Positions 43,072-51,918 of a stretch of DNA of 64,000 nucleotides are shown piece by piece. The translations under genes were made by a program, and so were the position numbers. The stretch covers positions 62,001 to 126,000 of the forward strand of contig NZ_KB893388.1 of NCBI RefSeq assembly GCF_000374085.1, in the 5' to 3' direction. Source of the stretch: Spirosoma spitsbergense DSM 19989 (GTDB lineage Bacteria; Bacteroidota; Bacteroidia; Cytophagales; Spirosomataceae). Numbering within the stretch: the stretch's first letter is position 1; each line of letters starts with the position of its first letter. The notes below the pieces were generated by a model. The model saw only the letters and a program-made list of their open reading frames with translations, had not been told where the DNA came from and ran no database searches.

Positions 43072-45444
43072 ATGAGCAACCGTTATATTGGTGAATCCAT
43101 AAAACGCCGGGAAGATAAACGTTTTATCACCGGAAAAGGTCGGTATACCGATGATATCGTACTACCGGGCATGCTCCATGCCCACTTTGTACGAAGCCCC
43201 TACGCCCACGCCCGCGTCGTGGGCATCGACCTGGAAGAAGCGAAAGCCATGCCAGGCGTTATCGCCATTTATACCGGCGACGATGTAGCCGCCATCAACG
43301 GGGTGCCGTGCGGCTGGCAGGTGAATTTCCGCAATGGCGAAACCATGCGCGAGCCTAAGCACCCTATGCTGATTCCGACGGGTAGCACCGCCAAACATGT
43401 GGGGGATGCTGTAGCTGTGGTCATCGCCGAAACGAAAGATAGTGCTATTGATGCCGCTGAACTGGTGATGGTGGAGTGGGAGGAACTTCCCGCCGTGGCA
43501 GCACCTGCCGATGCCATTTTACCCGATGCGCCCAAAGTACACGAGCAGTTTCCGGATAATAAGGCGTTCGACTGGACATTTGGTAACCCCATTGAAGAGG
43601 TGGACGCGGCTATGGAAAAGGCCGCCCATATCACCGAACTGGAATTTATCAACCAGCGGGTAGTGCCCAACGCCATGGAACCCCGCGCTTACATTGGCTC
43701 CTACGACGAAACATCCGATAAATACACCCTCTACACTTCTACCCAGAACCCGCACCTGATTCGGTTGTTGATGTGCGCCTTTGTGCTGGGTATTCCCGAA
43801 CATAAAGTACGGGTAGTGGGGCCGGACGTGGGTGGGGGCTTCGGTTCAAAAATCTACCATTATACCGAAGAGGCCCTTGTTACCTGGGCGTCGAAACAAA
43901 TCGGTCAACCCGTAAAGTGGACCTCCGACCGGTCGGAAGCGTTCCTGACTGACGCCCACGGTCGCGACCACGCCACCAAAGCCGAAATGGGCTTCGATGC
44001 CGACGGAAATATTGTGGGACTGCGGATAAAGACGGTAGCCAACATGGGCGCGTATCTCTCCACGTTTGCGCCTGCCGTACCAACTTACCTGCACGGCACG
44101 CTGTTGCAGGGGCTGTACACGACTCCCAAAATCAACATCGACATGACGTGTGTGTTCACCCATACCGTAGCAGTCGATGCGTACCGGGGGGCCGGTCGGC
44201 CCGAAGCTACGTACCTGCTCGAACGACTGATGGATCTGGCTGCGCTCGAAATGGGCAGAGACCCCGCCGAACTCCGGTTCCAGAATTTTATTCCACCCTT
44301 TGATGGCGTAGAGCAGCCCGGCTACCAGACGCAGGTGGCTTTGCAATACGATTCGGGCAACTACGAGGCCGTATTGAAACGCGGGCTGGAGATGCTGGGG
44401 TATGAGAACTTCCGGGCTGAGCAGGCCGAAGCGGCCAAAACAAATAAAATCCTCGGCGTTGGCTTCTCAACCTACGTCGAAGCCTGTGGCATTGCTCCCT
44501 CGGCGGTGGTTGGTGCGCTAGGGGCACGGGCTGGCTTGTTCGAGTCGGCGCAGGTACGGGTACAACCCACGGGTAAGGTAAGCGTGTTTACCGGCTCACA
44601 CTCACACGGGCAGGGGCATGAAACGACCTTTGTACAGGTCGTGGCAGACAAGCTCGGTATCCCAATGGATGACGTTGACCTGGTACACGGCGATTCCGAT
44701 ACCATCGCGTTTGGTATGGGTACCTACGGCTCCCGGTCGCTGGCGGTGGGTGGGTCGGCCATCGTGAAAAGTATTGATAAGATTCTGGAAAAAGGGGCCA
44801 AAATTGCGGCTCACAAACTCGAATGTGCCGAAGGTGACCTGGAATACGCCGAAGGGAAATGGACGGTGAAGGGCACCGATAAATCCATCGGTTTCGGCGA
44901 TGTAGCGCTCACGGCCTACGTACCACACGTTTATCCGGCGGGGCTGGAGCCGGGGCTCGACTTTTCCAGTTTCTACGACCCGGCTAACTTTACTTATCCC
45001 TTCGGCTGCCACATTGCCGTGGTGGAAGTGGATAAGGAAACGGGTAAAGTAACCCTGAAACGCATGATTGCGGTGGATGACGTAGGCAACGTAATCAACC
45101 CAATGATTGTGGACGGACAAATTCACGGTGGTCTGGCGCAGGGAATTGGTCAGGCCTTGTTTGAAGGGACGATTTACGACGAGAACGGACAGTTGACCAA
45201 TGGCTCGTACATGGATTACTGCATGCCCCGCGCCGACGATCTGCCCATGTTCGAGACCGACCGTCAGGTAACCCCCTGCCCGCACAATCCACTGGGGGTA
45301 AAGGGAGCCGGTGAGGCCGGTGCTATCGGCTCGACACCTGCCGTAGTGAATGCCGTAATCGACGCGCTCTGGAGTGCCGGTCATAAACCAAAAGATATCC
45401 TGATGCCCCTCACCTCCGAACGGGTGTGGGAGGCCATGAATTAA
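43072..45444 (+). CDS. coxL: Molybdenum hydroxylase large subunit, form II CODH-like (CoxL family)
   Basis: 790 residues binding the molybdopterin-cytosine dinucleotide cofactor, xanthine-oxidase family. Visible: RYTDDIVLPGMLHAHFVRSP, GPDVGGGFGSK, the active-site loop AYRGAGRPE (370-378), GSHSHGQGHETTF and the catalytic Glu E748 in KGAGEAGAIG. True CO dehydrogenases have Cys in an AYxCSFR loop; here Gly373 stands in its place, so CO is not the expected substrate (form II). The ATG at 43072 (MSNRYIGESIKRRED) fits the family start; an earlier ATG at 42973 lies in the repeat spacer. Substrate could be an aldehyde or N-heterocycle. Confidence 0.93.
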   Translation: MSNRYIGESIKRREDKRFITGKGRYTDDIVLPGMLHAHFVRSPYAHARVVGIDLEEAKAMPGVIAIYTGDDVAAINGVPCGWQVNFRNGETMREPKHPMLIPTGSTAKHVGDAVAVVIAETKDSAIDAAELVMVEWEELPAVAAPADAILPDAPKVHEQFPDNKAFDWTFGNPIEEVDAAMEKAAHITELEFINQRVVPNAMEPRAYIGSYDETSDKYTLYTSTQNPHLIRLLMCAFVLGIPEHKVRVVGPDVGGGFGSKIYHYTEEALVTWASKQIGQPVKWTSDRSEAFLTDAHGRDHATKAEMGFDADGNIVGLRIKTVANMGAYLSTFAPAVPTYLHGTLLQGLYTTPKINIDMTCVFTHTVAVDAYRGAGRPEATYLLERLMDLAALEMGRDPAELRFQNFIPPFDGVEQPGYQTQVALQYDSGNYEAVLKRGLEMLGYENFRAEQAEAAKTNKILGVGFSTYVEACGIAPSAVVGALGARAGLFESAQVRVQPTGKVSVFTGSHSHGQGHETTFVQVVADKLGIPMDDVDLVHGDSDTIAFGMGTYGSRSLAVGGSAIVKSIDKILEKGAKIAAHKLECAEGDLEYAEGKWTVKGTDKSIGFGDVALTAYVPHVYPAGLEPGLDFSSFYDPANFTYPFGCHIAVVEVDKETGKVTLKRMIAVDDVGNVINPMIVDGQIHGGLAQGIGQALFEGTIYDENGQLTNGSYMDYCMPRADDLPMFETDRQVTPCPHNPLGVKGAGEAGAIGSTPAVVNAVIDALWSAGHKPKDILMPLTSERVWEAMN

Positions 45445-45450
45445 ACTACC

Positions 45451-46254
45451 ATGATAACCTACCCTTTTGAATACAAACGGGCCAGCAGCGTTGCCGAAGC
45501 GGTATCCATGCTGGCCGAGGGCGGAAAAGCCCTGTCGGGCGGACATAGTCTTATCCCCTCCATGAAACTGCGCCTGAACATGCCCGACGCACTGGTTGAC
45601 GTGGGCCGGATACCCGAACTTAAAGGTATTTCGATGGATGGCGACGAACTGGTGATTGGTGCCGGCTCAACCCACGCCGACATTGCCGACTCGCAACTGG
45701 TGAAAGAAAAACTATCGCTGTTTGCGGAAGGCGCAGCCCATATCGGCGACCCGGCCGTACGAAGCCGGGGAACCATTGGCGGCTCCTTGGCCCACGCTGA
45801 CCCCTCCGCCGATTGGCCCGCGCTGGTGCTGGCTGCCAACGCCACTATCGTGGTGACGGGCCCCAACGGGGAACGATCTATTCCGTCCACCGATTTCTTT
45901 ACCGGGCTGTTCAGTACCGCGTTGAATGACGATGAGCTTATAACAAAGATTCGGGTGCCGGTGTCGGCAGGCAGTAAATCGACCTACCAGAAATTTGCAC
46001 AGCCTGCTTCCCGCTACGCCCTCGTTGGCTGTGCGATTGTAAAACAGGCCGATGGGCAGGTGAGTGTTGCCTTCTCTGGTGTATCGGATGCTCCATTTCG
46101 GGATACGGACGTGGAGAAAAACCTGAACAGCGGCCAGGAAGCCGGACCCGTTGGTAAGGGGCAGTCCATTATGTCAGACAATTTTGCCTCGGAGAAATAC
46201 CGGGTACACCTGGCCAGTGTTTATTTGCAGCGGGCCTTAGAGGCCGTTGCCTGA
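45451..46254 (+). CDS. coxM: Molybdenum hydroxylase FAD-binding subunit (CoxM-like)
   Basis: 267 residues with the family N-terminus FEYKRASSVAEAVSML, the FAD-pyrophosphate motifs ALSGGHSLIPSMKLRL and RSRGTIGGSLAHADPSADWP, and a C-terminal CO_deh_flav_C domain. It receives electrons from CoxS and passes them to an acceptor. Located 6 bases after coxL, it closes the set. Accessory genes for cofactor insertion (coxD, coxE, coxF) are not in the window. Confidence 0.94.
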   Translation: MITYPFEYKRASSVAEAVSMLAEGGKALSGGHSLIPSMKLRLNMPDALVDVGRIPELKGISMDGDELVIGAGSTHADIADSQLVKEKLSLFAEGAAHIGDPAVRSRGTIGGSLAHADPSADWPALVLAANATIVVTGPNGERSIPSTDFFTGLFSTALNDDELITKIRVPVSAGSKSTYQKFAQPASRYALVGCAIVKQADGQVSVAFSGVSDAPFRDTDVEKNLNSGQEAGPVGKGQSIMSDNFASEKYRVHLASVYLQRALEAVA

Positions 46255-46273
46255 TCGTGTGTAATGAATTGGC

Positions 46274-46354
46274 ACGCGGATGACGCAGATTTAGGCGGAT
46301 AGAACGGATTTTTTTGCTATCCGTGTACTCCATCTATAGCTGAGTCATCCGCGT
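46274..46354. repeat. Dispersed-type inverted repeat after coxM
   Basis: Perfect 11-bp outer arms (46274-46284 and 46344-46354) and a 7-bp inner pair (46294-46300 and 46317-46323). Elements with this type of GCGGATGAC/GCGGAT word are dispersed in several bacterial genomes; here only one copy is in the window. Confidence 0.6.
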
Positions 46355-46449
46355 TCTCCTTGATTCTGTATTCACGTTTATTTTACCGTCAAACAGCATT
46401 GATAACAGTCAATGCTGGCTGGTGATTATCGGGTGACAGTTGAGGAAAA

Positions 46450-46497
46450 CGAAGAAGGTGCTGGCATCGAATTAATTCGATGCCAGCACCTTCTTCG
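46450..46497. terminator. Perfect 48-bp palindrome between convergent genes
   Basis: The 24 bases 46450-46473 are exactly the reverse complement of 46474-46497, with no spacer and the centre at AATT. Position between the convergent coxM and LytTR genes suggests a bidirectional terminator, though T-tracts are missing. Confidence 0.75.
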
Positions 46498-46514
46498 CAA
46501 GAAGCCGTAAGTCG

Positions 46515-46910
46515 TTAATTCACATTCAGTCGATAAGCAGCAAACTGCCGTCTTACCTGGCTCCACCGTCTGCGTGAAACGGGTAACACCTCGCCTGTGC
46601 TTAGATGAACCAGTCCGCCTGCATCAGTGCGCTCCAGCCGGTCGACGAAGAAACGGTTGACTACGCAGTTCCGATGGAGTCGGATGAACATCTCCGGTGG
46701 TAATTGGGGAGAATAATATTTAAGGGTACGGGGCATCAGCATACGTCGGCCATCGGTCCAGTTCAGCCAGCTATAGTTGGCAACGGCCTGGAGGTAGACT
46801 AAGTCAGTAACGGAAAAAAGTTGACGGCCCGTTTCCCGAAGATAGAGTTTGAGAAGAGGCCATTCTGTTGATGCGGAACGATTTGAAAAGGGTAAAGTAG
46901 ACGTTGACAT
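46515..46910 (-). CDS. Stand-alone LytTR-domain DNA-binding protein
   Basis: 131 residues from ATG 46910. Almost the whole protein is a LytTR DNA-binding domain: FSVTDLVYLQAVANYSWLNW, MPRTLKYYSPQLPPEMFIRL, HRNCVVNRFFVDRLER, GEVLPVSRRRWSQVRRQF. There is no receiver domain, so it may respond to expression level or to a partner. It lies 181 bases downstream of the hybrid two-component gene on the same strand. Confidence 0.85.
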   Translation of the reverse strand: MSTSTLPFSNRSASTEWPLLKLYLRETGRQLFSVTDLVYLQAVANYSWLNWTDGRRMLMPRTLKYYSPQLPPEMFIRLHRNCVVNRFFVDRLERTDAGGLVHLSTGEVLPVSRRRWSQVRRQFAAYRLNVN

Positions 46911-47091
46911 GAGCGCAGAGTATTTAGAGGATAATACTGATGCAATACTAAGTTTAATGTCTACCCTCACCCTGCTCATTTGTAACAAGAGCCATAAAAT
47001 TTGTAACATAGGATACCGCCACCCGCTGAATAGCGGGCAAAAGGCAGGGGAAAGTCGTTTTAAGTCAGGAAAAGGGGAGCAGTTACAGCGT

Positions 47092-50000
47092 TTATTGATT
47101 CCTGGCTACTTCGTCGCGGTGTTGATCGACATATTCAGAGGGGGTAAGGTGGTACTGTTCTTTAAATACTTTTGAAAAATAAGCTGCGGTATCGAAGCCA
47201 ACCCGATCTGCTGTTTCCGATACTGACACACCGGAAAGCAATAGTTCAGCCCCTTTCCGAAGCCGGATAACCCGAATGAGCTCAATGGGTGTCAGCCCGG
47301 TCATGACTTTTACTTTTCGGTTCAGGTGCATCCGGCTCATGCCCATCGCCATAGCCAGGGGTTCGACTCCGAATGTGGTATCGTCCAGCCGTTCTTCCAG
47401 CACACTGTAAATCCGGTTCATAAATTCATCCTGCGGATCCTTGCTGGTAGTAGGAAGGTTACCGGCTCCCAGGAGCTGGGTTCGGATATACTGGCGCGTT
47501 CGTGACTGGAGTTCCAGCCGGTTTCGGACGCGCCCCCGTAACTCGTCGACCTGAAACGGTTTGGCCAGATAGTCATCCGCACCCGCCATCAAACCCTCCA
47601 GCCGACTATCAACCGATGCTTTAGCCGTGAGCAGGATTATGGGTATGTGATTCGTGATGGGGTTACCCTTCAACTGGCGACATAATTCGTAGCCATCCAT
47701 TTCGGGCATCAACACGTCGCTGACAATAATATCAGGGCCATCGGCCAGGGCGGCTGATACGCCTAAACGACCATTGCTGACCCGCTTTATGCGGCCTTCC
47801 GTTTTCAGGGTAGACTGGATGTAGTCGGCCAGTTCGTCATTATCCTCTACCAACAGAATTCGGTACACTTTTTCATCGGCCGTGTCGGTATAGTCGGTGG
47901 TGGGTTCGATTGTGATACCCGCCGATGACGGTTCATTCGGTTTTATTTCTGCTACCAGACCGGCCCGGGCCTGTCGGCAGGGTAACTCAACCGTGAAGGT
48001 TGTTCCGTAGCCGGGCTGACTGTCTACCTGCACGGTTCCCTGCATCATCTCGACCAACTCTTTCACCAGGGCCAGGCCAATACCTGAACCACCGATAGCG
48101 CCTTCTGCCTGCGGGTCAATCTGGTAAAACCGGTCGAAAATACGCAGCAGTTTCTGATCCGGAATGACGGCACCGGTATTCTGAACAATGAGCTGTACCA
48201 AATCGCTGTTCATGGAATTGGCCACTGTCGGATCAATCGGAGTAGCTTTGACCAAAATACTTATCGAACCGTCCTCATCCGTAAATTTCAACGCATTCGA
48301 CAGCAGGTTACTCACTATCTTTTCAATTTTATCCGGATCGAACCAGTAATAAGGCTGCTCAAAGGTATTGGTCAACTGTAACCGAATCCGCTTCCGTTTT
48401 GCTTCTTCCATAAAGGAACCAACCGTGCGCTGGATAAACTCCGGCAAATCGGCGGGGGTAGGCGTTAACGTCAGGTTACCGGCATCGAGTTTGGCCAGAT
48501 CCAGTAACTCGTTAATAAGCCGCAGCAGACGGCTGGCATTGCGGTAGATGAGTGAAAGGCGGTTGTAGTAGGGCGAGTTGACCGAGTCCTGGATTACCTG
48601 TTCCAGTGGTGTCAGAATCAGGGTTAGGGGCGTTCGTAATTCGTGAGTGATATTGGCAAAAAAACGGCTTTTTACTTCATCCAGGTGTTTTAACTGCCTT
48701 GATTCCTGTTCCCGTAGTTTCAACTGCCCCTTCTGTTGCATACGACGGATACGAACCCTCAGAAACAGTACAATCCCGCCTGCCAGGAGCAACGCATAGC
48801 CCAGATAGGCCCACCAGGTTGCCCAGATGGGCGGTTTGATAACAATACCCAGTGAGTGGCTGTCTGGACTCCAGACCCCCGATGTGTTGGAGGCATTGAC
48901 AATGAACGTATATTGATTTGGGGGCAGGTTGGTATACGTAGCCGTCGATACGTTTCCACTATATACCCAGTCTTTGTCCAAACCAATGAGTTTGTACCGG
49001 TATTGATTTTTATGGCTTTGGTTGTATTCAAGGGCTGCGAAGTCGATAGATAAAAAATTTTGCCCGTTGGACAGGACTATTTCAGCCGTTTCATTAATGA
49101 CCTTCTGTAGGGGTGAATCCGGCATGGTAGCCGTGATCAGTTGATTATTGATGCGCAGGCCCGTCAGGGCTACTACTGCTTTTACCGGATCTTCCCGAAT
49201 CCGGGCCGGATTGAACACCGTGTAACCACCAATGCCGCCAAAAATCAGGCGGCCGTCGGGTAGCGCAACATCGTGAAACTGCTTGAATTCTTCACTCGGC
49301 AGTCCATCATCACTCATGTAACTTCGTACTTCGTAGGTGCGGGTGTCGAATCGGCATAAACCCCGGTTGGTACTCAACCATAGATGCCCCCTCTTATCGG
49401 TTTGGATGGCGTAGATAACGTTGTTGGATAAACCCTGCCCGATGGTGAATCGCTTAATCTGTCCCGTCATCTTATCCAGCCGGCAAAGACCCTCGCCGAA
49501 CGTGCCAATCCAGAGGAAGTTATATTGTATTGGGTCCTGTACCAGACACAGCAGCGAGTTACCCGGCAGAGACCGGGGATCAGCCGGTACACTATTCCAG
49601 TGAACCAGCCGCTTTTGGGACAGATCGGCCCGCAACAGTCCCTGGTTTTCGGTTGATAGATAAACACGCCCTCCATCAACGACCATCGCCGTAATGATAT
49701 AAGGGTGGTTGGGTGGTATGGGCAGTGGGAATGCCGTAAAACTTTTTTTATCGGGATTGTAGCGGACAACAGCCTGATTATCGGGCCCCAGCAAACCCCA
49801 AAGTTCACCCTGTGCTCCGGTCGCCATCGCTGTAAACCGTAAATCGCCGTTTCTGAGCCAGCGCGTTTCGATACCGGTAGGCTCTACGGGGGTGAAGGTT
49901 TGACGGGATGTGTCGTACTGATAAGGAGCGGTTTGCCGGCTACTTATCCAGAGCACACCGCGTCCGTCGAACTGATAACGGATACTGGCGGGTGGCTGCT

Positions 50001-51243
50001 GTCGGATGGACCCTGGAATGGCATCTTTGGAAATGGCCAGTTGCTGGGTCAGCCAGTCGGTCTGGAAATTACTGCTGTGTGGCCAAGTCTGGAACGGGCG
50101 TTTGTTTAAGTCGTATTTGATTACTCCGTCGCCGTTGAGGCCCAGCCAAAGGACATTGGTCCGGTCAACCAGCAGGGATATGGTCGAGAACCGGGCGAGT
50201 TTAGGCGATTGAAAGGACGGGCTCCCAAAGAGCGAAACCAGCCCTTTTTTGTCGGTATAGCGATTTTGATTGACGTAGTCGACACCGTGCGAGTCGGTAG
50301 CAAACAGGGGCAGGCCGGGTTCGTTCGGCAAATCGACTACCTGCCGAACGCGGCCACCTATGGGATCGAACAAGGCAAAATAGCCGGGAAAGCCCAGCAT
50401 TAGTTCGCCGTTTTTTCGTTCGTGTACCTGGTAAACCTCATTCTGGGGTAATCCCTGTTCCTGCTGAAAGGGCGTTAGCTGGTTAGTGGCGGGGTCATAC
50501 CGGAAAAGCCCCTCCTGCGTGGCTAACCAGACCCGTTTCCGACGGTCAATCAGCAAATTATGCAGAACATATTGACCCGTATCGCGCTGCAAAACCCGGT
50601 GCTGGTGCGAAATAGTCCCGTTGGCATTCAGTCGGAAAAAGCCATTCGTCTGGGTCGCTACCCAAACGTTTCCGGCGTTATCGGGCTGGATACCAACGAG
50701 TTTGTCCCGACCCAATGCCTGCCTGAACGCGCTGGTGCCGGAGATTCGATTCGACCGCTCCGTTACCGGGTCGAAATAGTCAATGTGGTTGTTCTCCGTT
50801 CGAATCCATAACTTACCGGTATTATCTTCCTTTATTTCATAGATGCTGCTAAAAGAAAGGGAGTAGGTCTGTTGGGGAATGTGGGTATAGATACGGAAGT
50901 GGATACCATCATACCGGCAAAGACCATCGCGCGTGGCGAGCCATATGAACCCCTGACGGTCCTGAATGATTGAACTGATAAACCCCTGTGGTAAGCCGTT
51001 TCGTACGGTAAGGTACTCCGGCTCTGGCATGCTGGCATAAACCCGGCTGGGCAGGGTAAGCAAGCCGGTAATTAGTAAACAAATCAGCCAGTTGCGGGAC
51101 ACCAACCGGTTGCGCAACTGGTCAGATAACCGAACTCCAGCGCAGGTATACCGAAGTAAACGTATACATGCAGGCGTCTCTGACCATTTTGCAAAACGTT
51201 CATCGACAAAAAAGTATGTATATTTCTCCGTTATGAGCTTCAC
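47092..51243 (-). CDS. Hybrid two-component system protein (propeller sensor, kinase, receiver, AraC regulator)
   Basis: 1383 residues from a GTG at 51243. Order: signal/anchor (NWLICLLITGLLTLPSRVYA), about a dozen Reg_prop propeller repeats, a Y_Y_Y domain, a membrane helix (WAYLGYALLLAGGIVLFLRV), HisKA with H867 in ITHELRTPL, HATPase_c (NLLSNALKF, GGSGIGLALVKELVE), a receiver with D1176 in SDVLMPEMDG, and an AraC-type DNA-binding end. All in one chain, as in Bacteroidota HTCS sensors of glycans. No SusC/SusD pair or glycosidase cluster is nearby, so the ligand is unclear. The true start may be downstream, because the 16-base gap to the divergent gene leaves no promoter room. Confidence 0.93.
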   Translation of the reverse strand: MKLITEKYTYFFVDERFAKWSETPACIRLLRYTCAGVRLSDQLRNRLVSRNWLICLLITGLLTLPSRVYASMPEPEYLTVRNGLPQGFISSIIQDRQGFIWLATRDGLCRYDGIHFRIYTHIPQQTYSLSFSSIYEIKEDNTGKLWIRTENNHIDYFDPVTERSNRISGTSAFRQALGRDKLVGIQPDNAGNVWVATQTNGFFRLNANGTISHQHRVLQRDTGQYVLHNLLIDRRKRVWLATQEGLFRYDPATNQLTPFQQEQGLPQNEVYQVHERKNGELMLGFPGYFALFDPIGGRVRQVVDLPNEPGLPLFATDSHGVDYVNQNRYTDKKGLVSLFGSPSFQSPKLARFSTISLLVDRTNVLWLGLNGDGVIKYDLNKRPFQTWPHSSNFQTDWLTQQLAISKDAIPGSIRQQPPASIRYQFDGRGVLWISSRQTAPYQYDTSRQTFTPVEPTGIETRWLRNGDLRFTAMATGAQGELWGLLGPDNQAVVRYNPDKKSFTAFPLPIPPNHPYIITAMVVDGGRVYLSTENQGLLRADLSQKRLVHWNSVPADPRSLPGNSLLCLVQDPIQYNFLWIGTFGEGLCRLDKMTGQIKRFTIGQGLSNNVIYAIQTDKRGHLWLSTNRGLCRFDTRTYEVRSYMSDDGLPSEEFKQFHDVALPDGRLIFGGIGGYTVFNPARIREDPVKAVVALTGLRINNQLITATMPDSPLQKVINETAEIVLSNGQNFLSIDFAALEYNQSHKNQYRYKLIGLDKDWVYSGNVSTATYTNLPPNQYTFIVNASNTSGVWSPDSHSLGIVIKPPIWATWWAYLGYALLLAGGIVLFLRVRIRRMQQKGQLKLREQESRQLKHLDEVKSRFFANITHELRTPLTLILTPLEQVIQDSVNSPYYNRLSLIYRNASRLLRLINELLDLAKLDAGNLTLTPTPADLPEFIQRTVGSFMEEAKRKRIRLQLTNTFEQPYYWFDPDKIEKIVSNLLSNALKFTDEDGSISILVKATPIDPTVANSMNSDLVQLIVQNTGAVIPDQKLLRIFDRFYQIDPQAEGAIGGSGIGLALVKELVEMMQGTVQVDSQPGYGTTFTVELPCRQARAGLVAEIKPNEPSSAGITIEPTTDYTDTADEKVYRILLVEDNDELADYIQSTLKTEGRIKRVSNGRLGVSAALADGPDIIVSDVLMPEMDGYELCRQLKGNPITNHIPIILLTAKASVDSRLEGLMAGADDYLAKPFQVDELRGRVRNRLELQSRTRQYIRTQLLGAGNLPTTSKDPQDEFMNRIYSVLEERLDDTTFGVEPLAMAMGMSRMHLNRKVKVMTGLTPIELIRVIRLRKGAELLLSGVSVSETADRVGFDTAAYFSKVFKEQYHLTPSEYVDQHRDEVARNQ

Positions 51244-51259
51244 AATTTAACTACCTGTT

Positions 51260-51718
51260 ATGCACATTATTCTTAAGACCCGGGTCAATCAGCCAATAGC
51301 AACCGTGTGGGCTGGATTTGATCGATCCCTGTTTGAACGCCTTTCTCCTGCCTTCCCGCCCGTAAACGTAATTCGGTTCGACGGATGTATGCCCGGAGAT
51401 GTTGTTCATTTGCAGTTAAATTTTATCCTTTTTCGTCAGAACTGGATTAGTACGATCATTGACCAGCAAACCAGCCCGGAGGAGATTTATTTTATCGACC
51501 AGGGTACTCAGCTTCCTTTTTTTCTGGGTTACTGGCAGCACAAACACCGGCTGCTACGCGCTATGGATGAACAAACCGGCAATGAGCAAACCATTATTGT
51601 TGATGATATTACGTTTCGCGGCCCTTTCCGCTTCTCCGATTATCTCCTTTATCCGGTATTATGGCTACAATTTGCGTGCCGAAAACCGGTGTACAGGCGG
51701 GTATTTGGTCAGGTATAG
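51260..51718 (+). CDS. SRPBCC-type ligand-binding protein, unknown function
   Basis: 152 residues. The start MHIILKTRVNQPIATVWAGF and the later FIDQGTQLPFFLGYWQHKHR and DDITFRGPFRFSDYLLYPVL suggest a START/SRPBCC helix-grip fold, similar to the cyclase/dehydrase-like group in Bacteroidota. No signal peptide or catalytic motif. It is divergent to the hybrid sensor gene with only 16 bases between the assumed starts. Confidence 0.68.
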   Translation: MHIILKTRVNQPIATVWAGFDRSLFERLSPAFPPVNVIRFDGCMPGDVVHLQLNFILFRQNWISTIIDQQTSPEEIYFIDQGTQLPFFLGYWQHKHRLLRAMDEQTGNEQTIIVDDITFRGPFRFSDYLLYPVLWLQFACRKPVYRRVFGQV

Positions 51719-51883
51719 ATTAAAAAATTTACATGAGTTATCCTACTGATTAAGTTGCATAATAAGGTAGGGAGATTTAGTAAGCAACAAAATGATGTAT
51801 TCGGCATGCTGCCAAACAGGTATTGACCGGATTGGCGGGTTGTTTTGACGCCGAAACAGTTTCAGGAAACGCCCGGATTCTTT

Positions 51884-51891
51884 TACATTTG
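51884..51891 (+). promoter_or_regulatory. Predicted Bacteroidota -7 element of the symporter gene
   Basis: TACATTTG matches TAnnTTTG, 27 bases before the ATG at 51919. It lies inside the longer open frame that begins at 51823, which supports the downstream start. Confidence 0.55.
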
Positions 51892-51918
51892 TTTAAAAAG
51901 GCTATTTATTTTTACTGC

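Noticed and set aside
41873-46254. Aerobic CO dehydrogenase
   Set aside because: The large subunit has AYRGAGR instead of the Cys-containing CODH loop, and coxD/E/F accessory genes are not present in the window.
47092-51243. Polysaccharide utilisation locus
   Set aside because: Only the regulator is present; there is no SusC/SusD or carbohydrate-active enzyme nearby (the NamZ gene is about 10 kb away and peptidoglycan-related).
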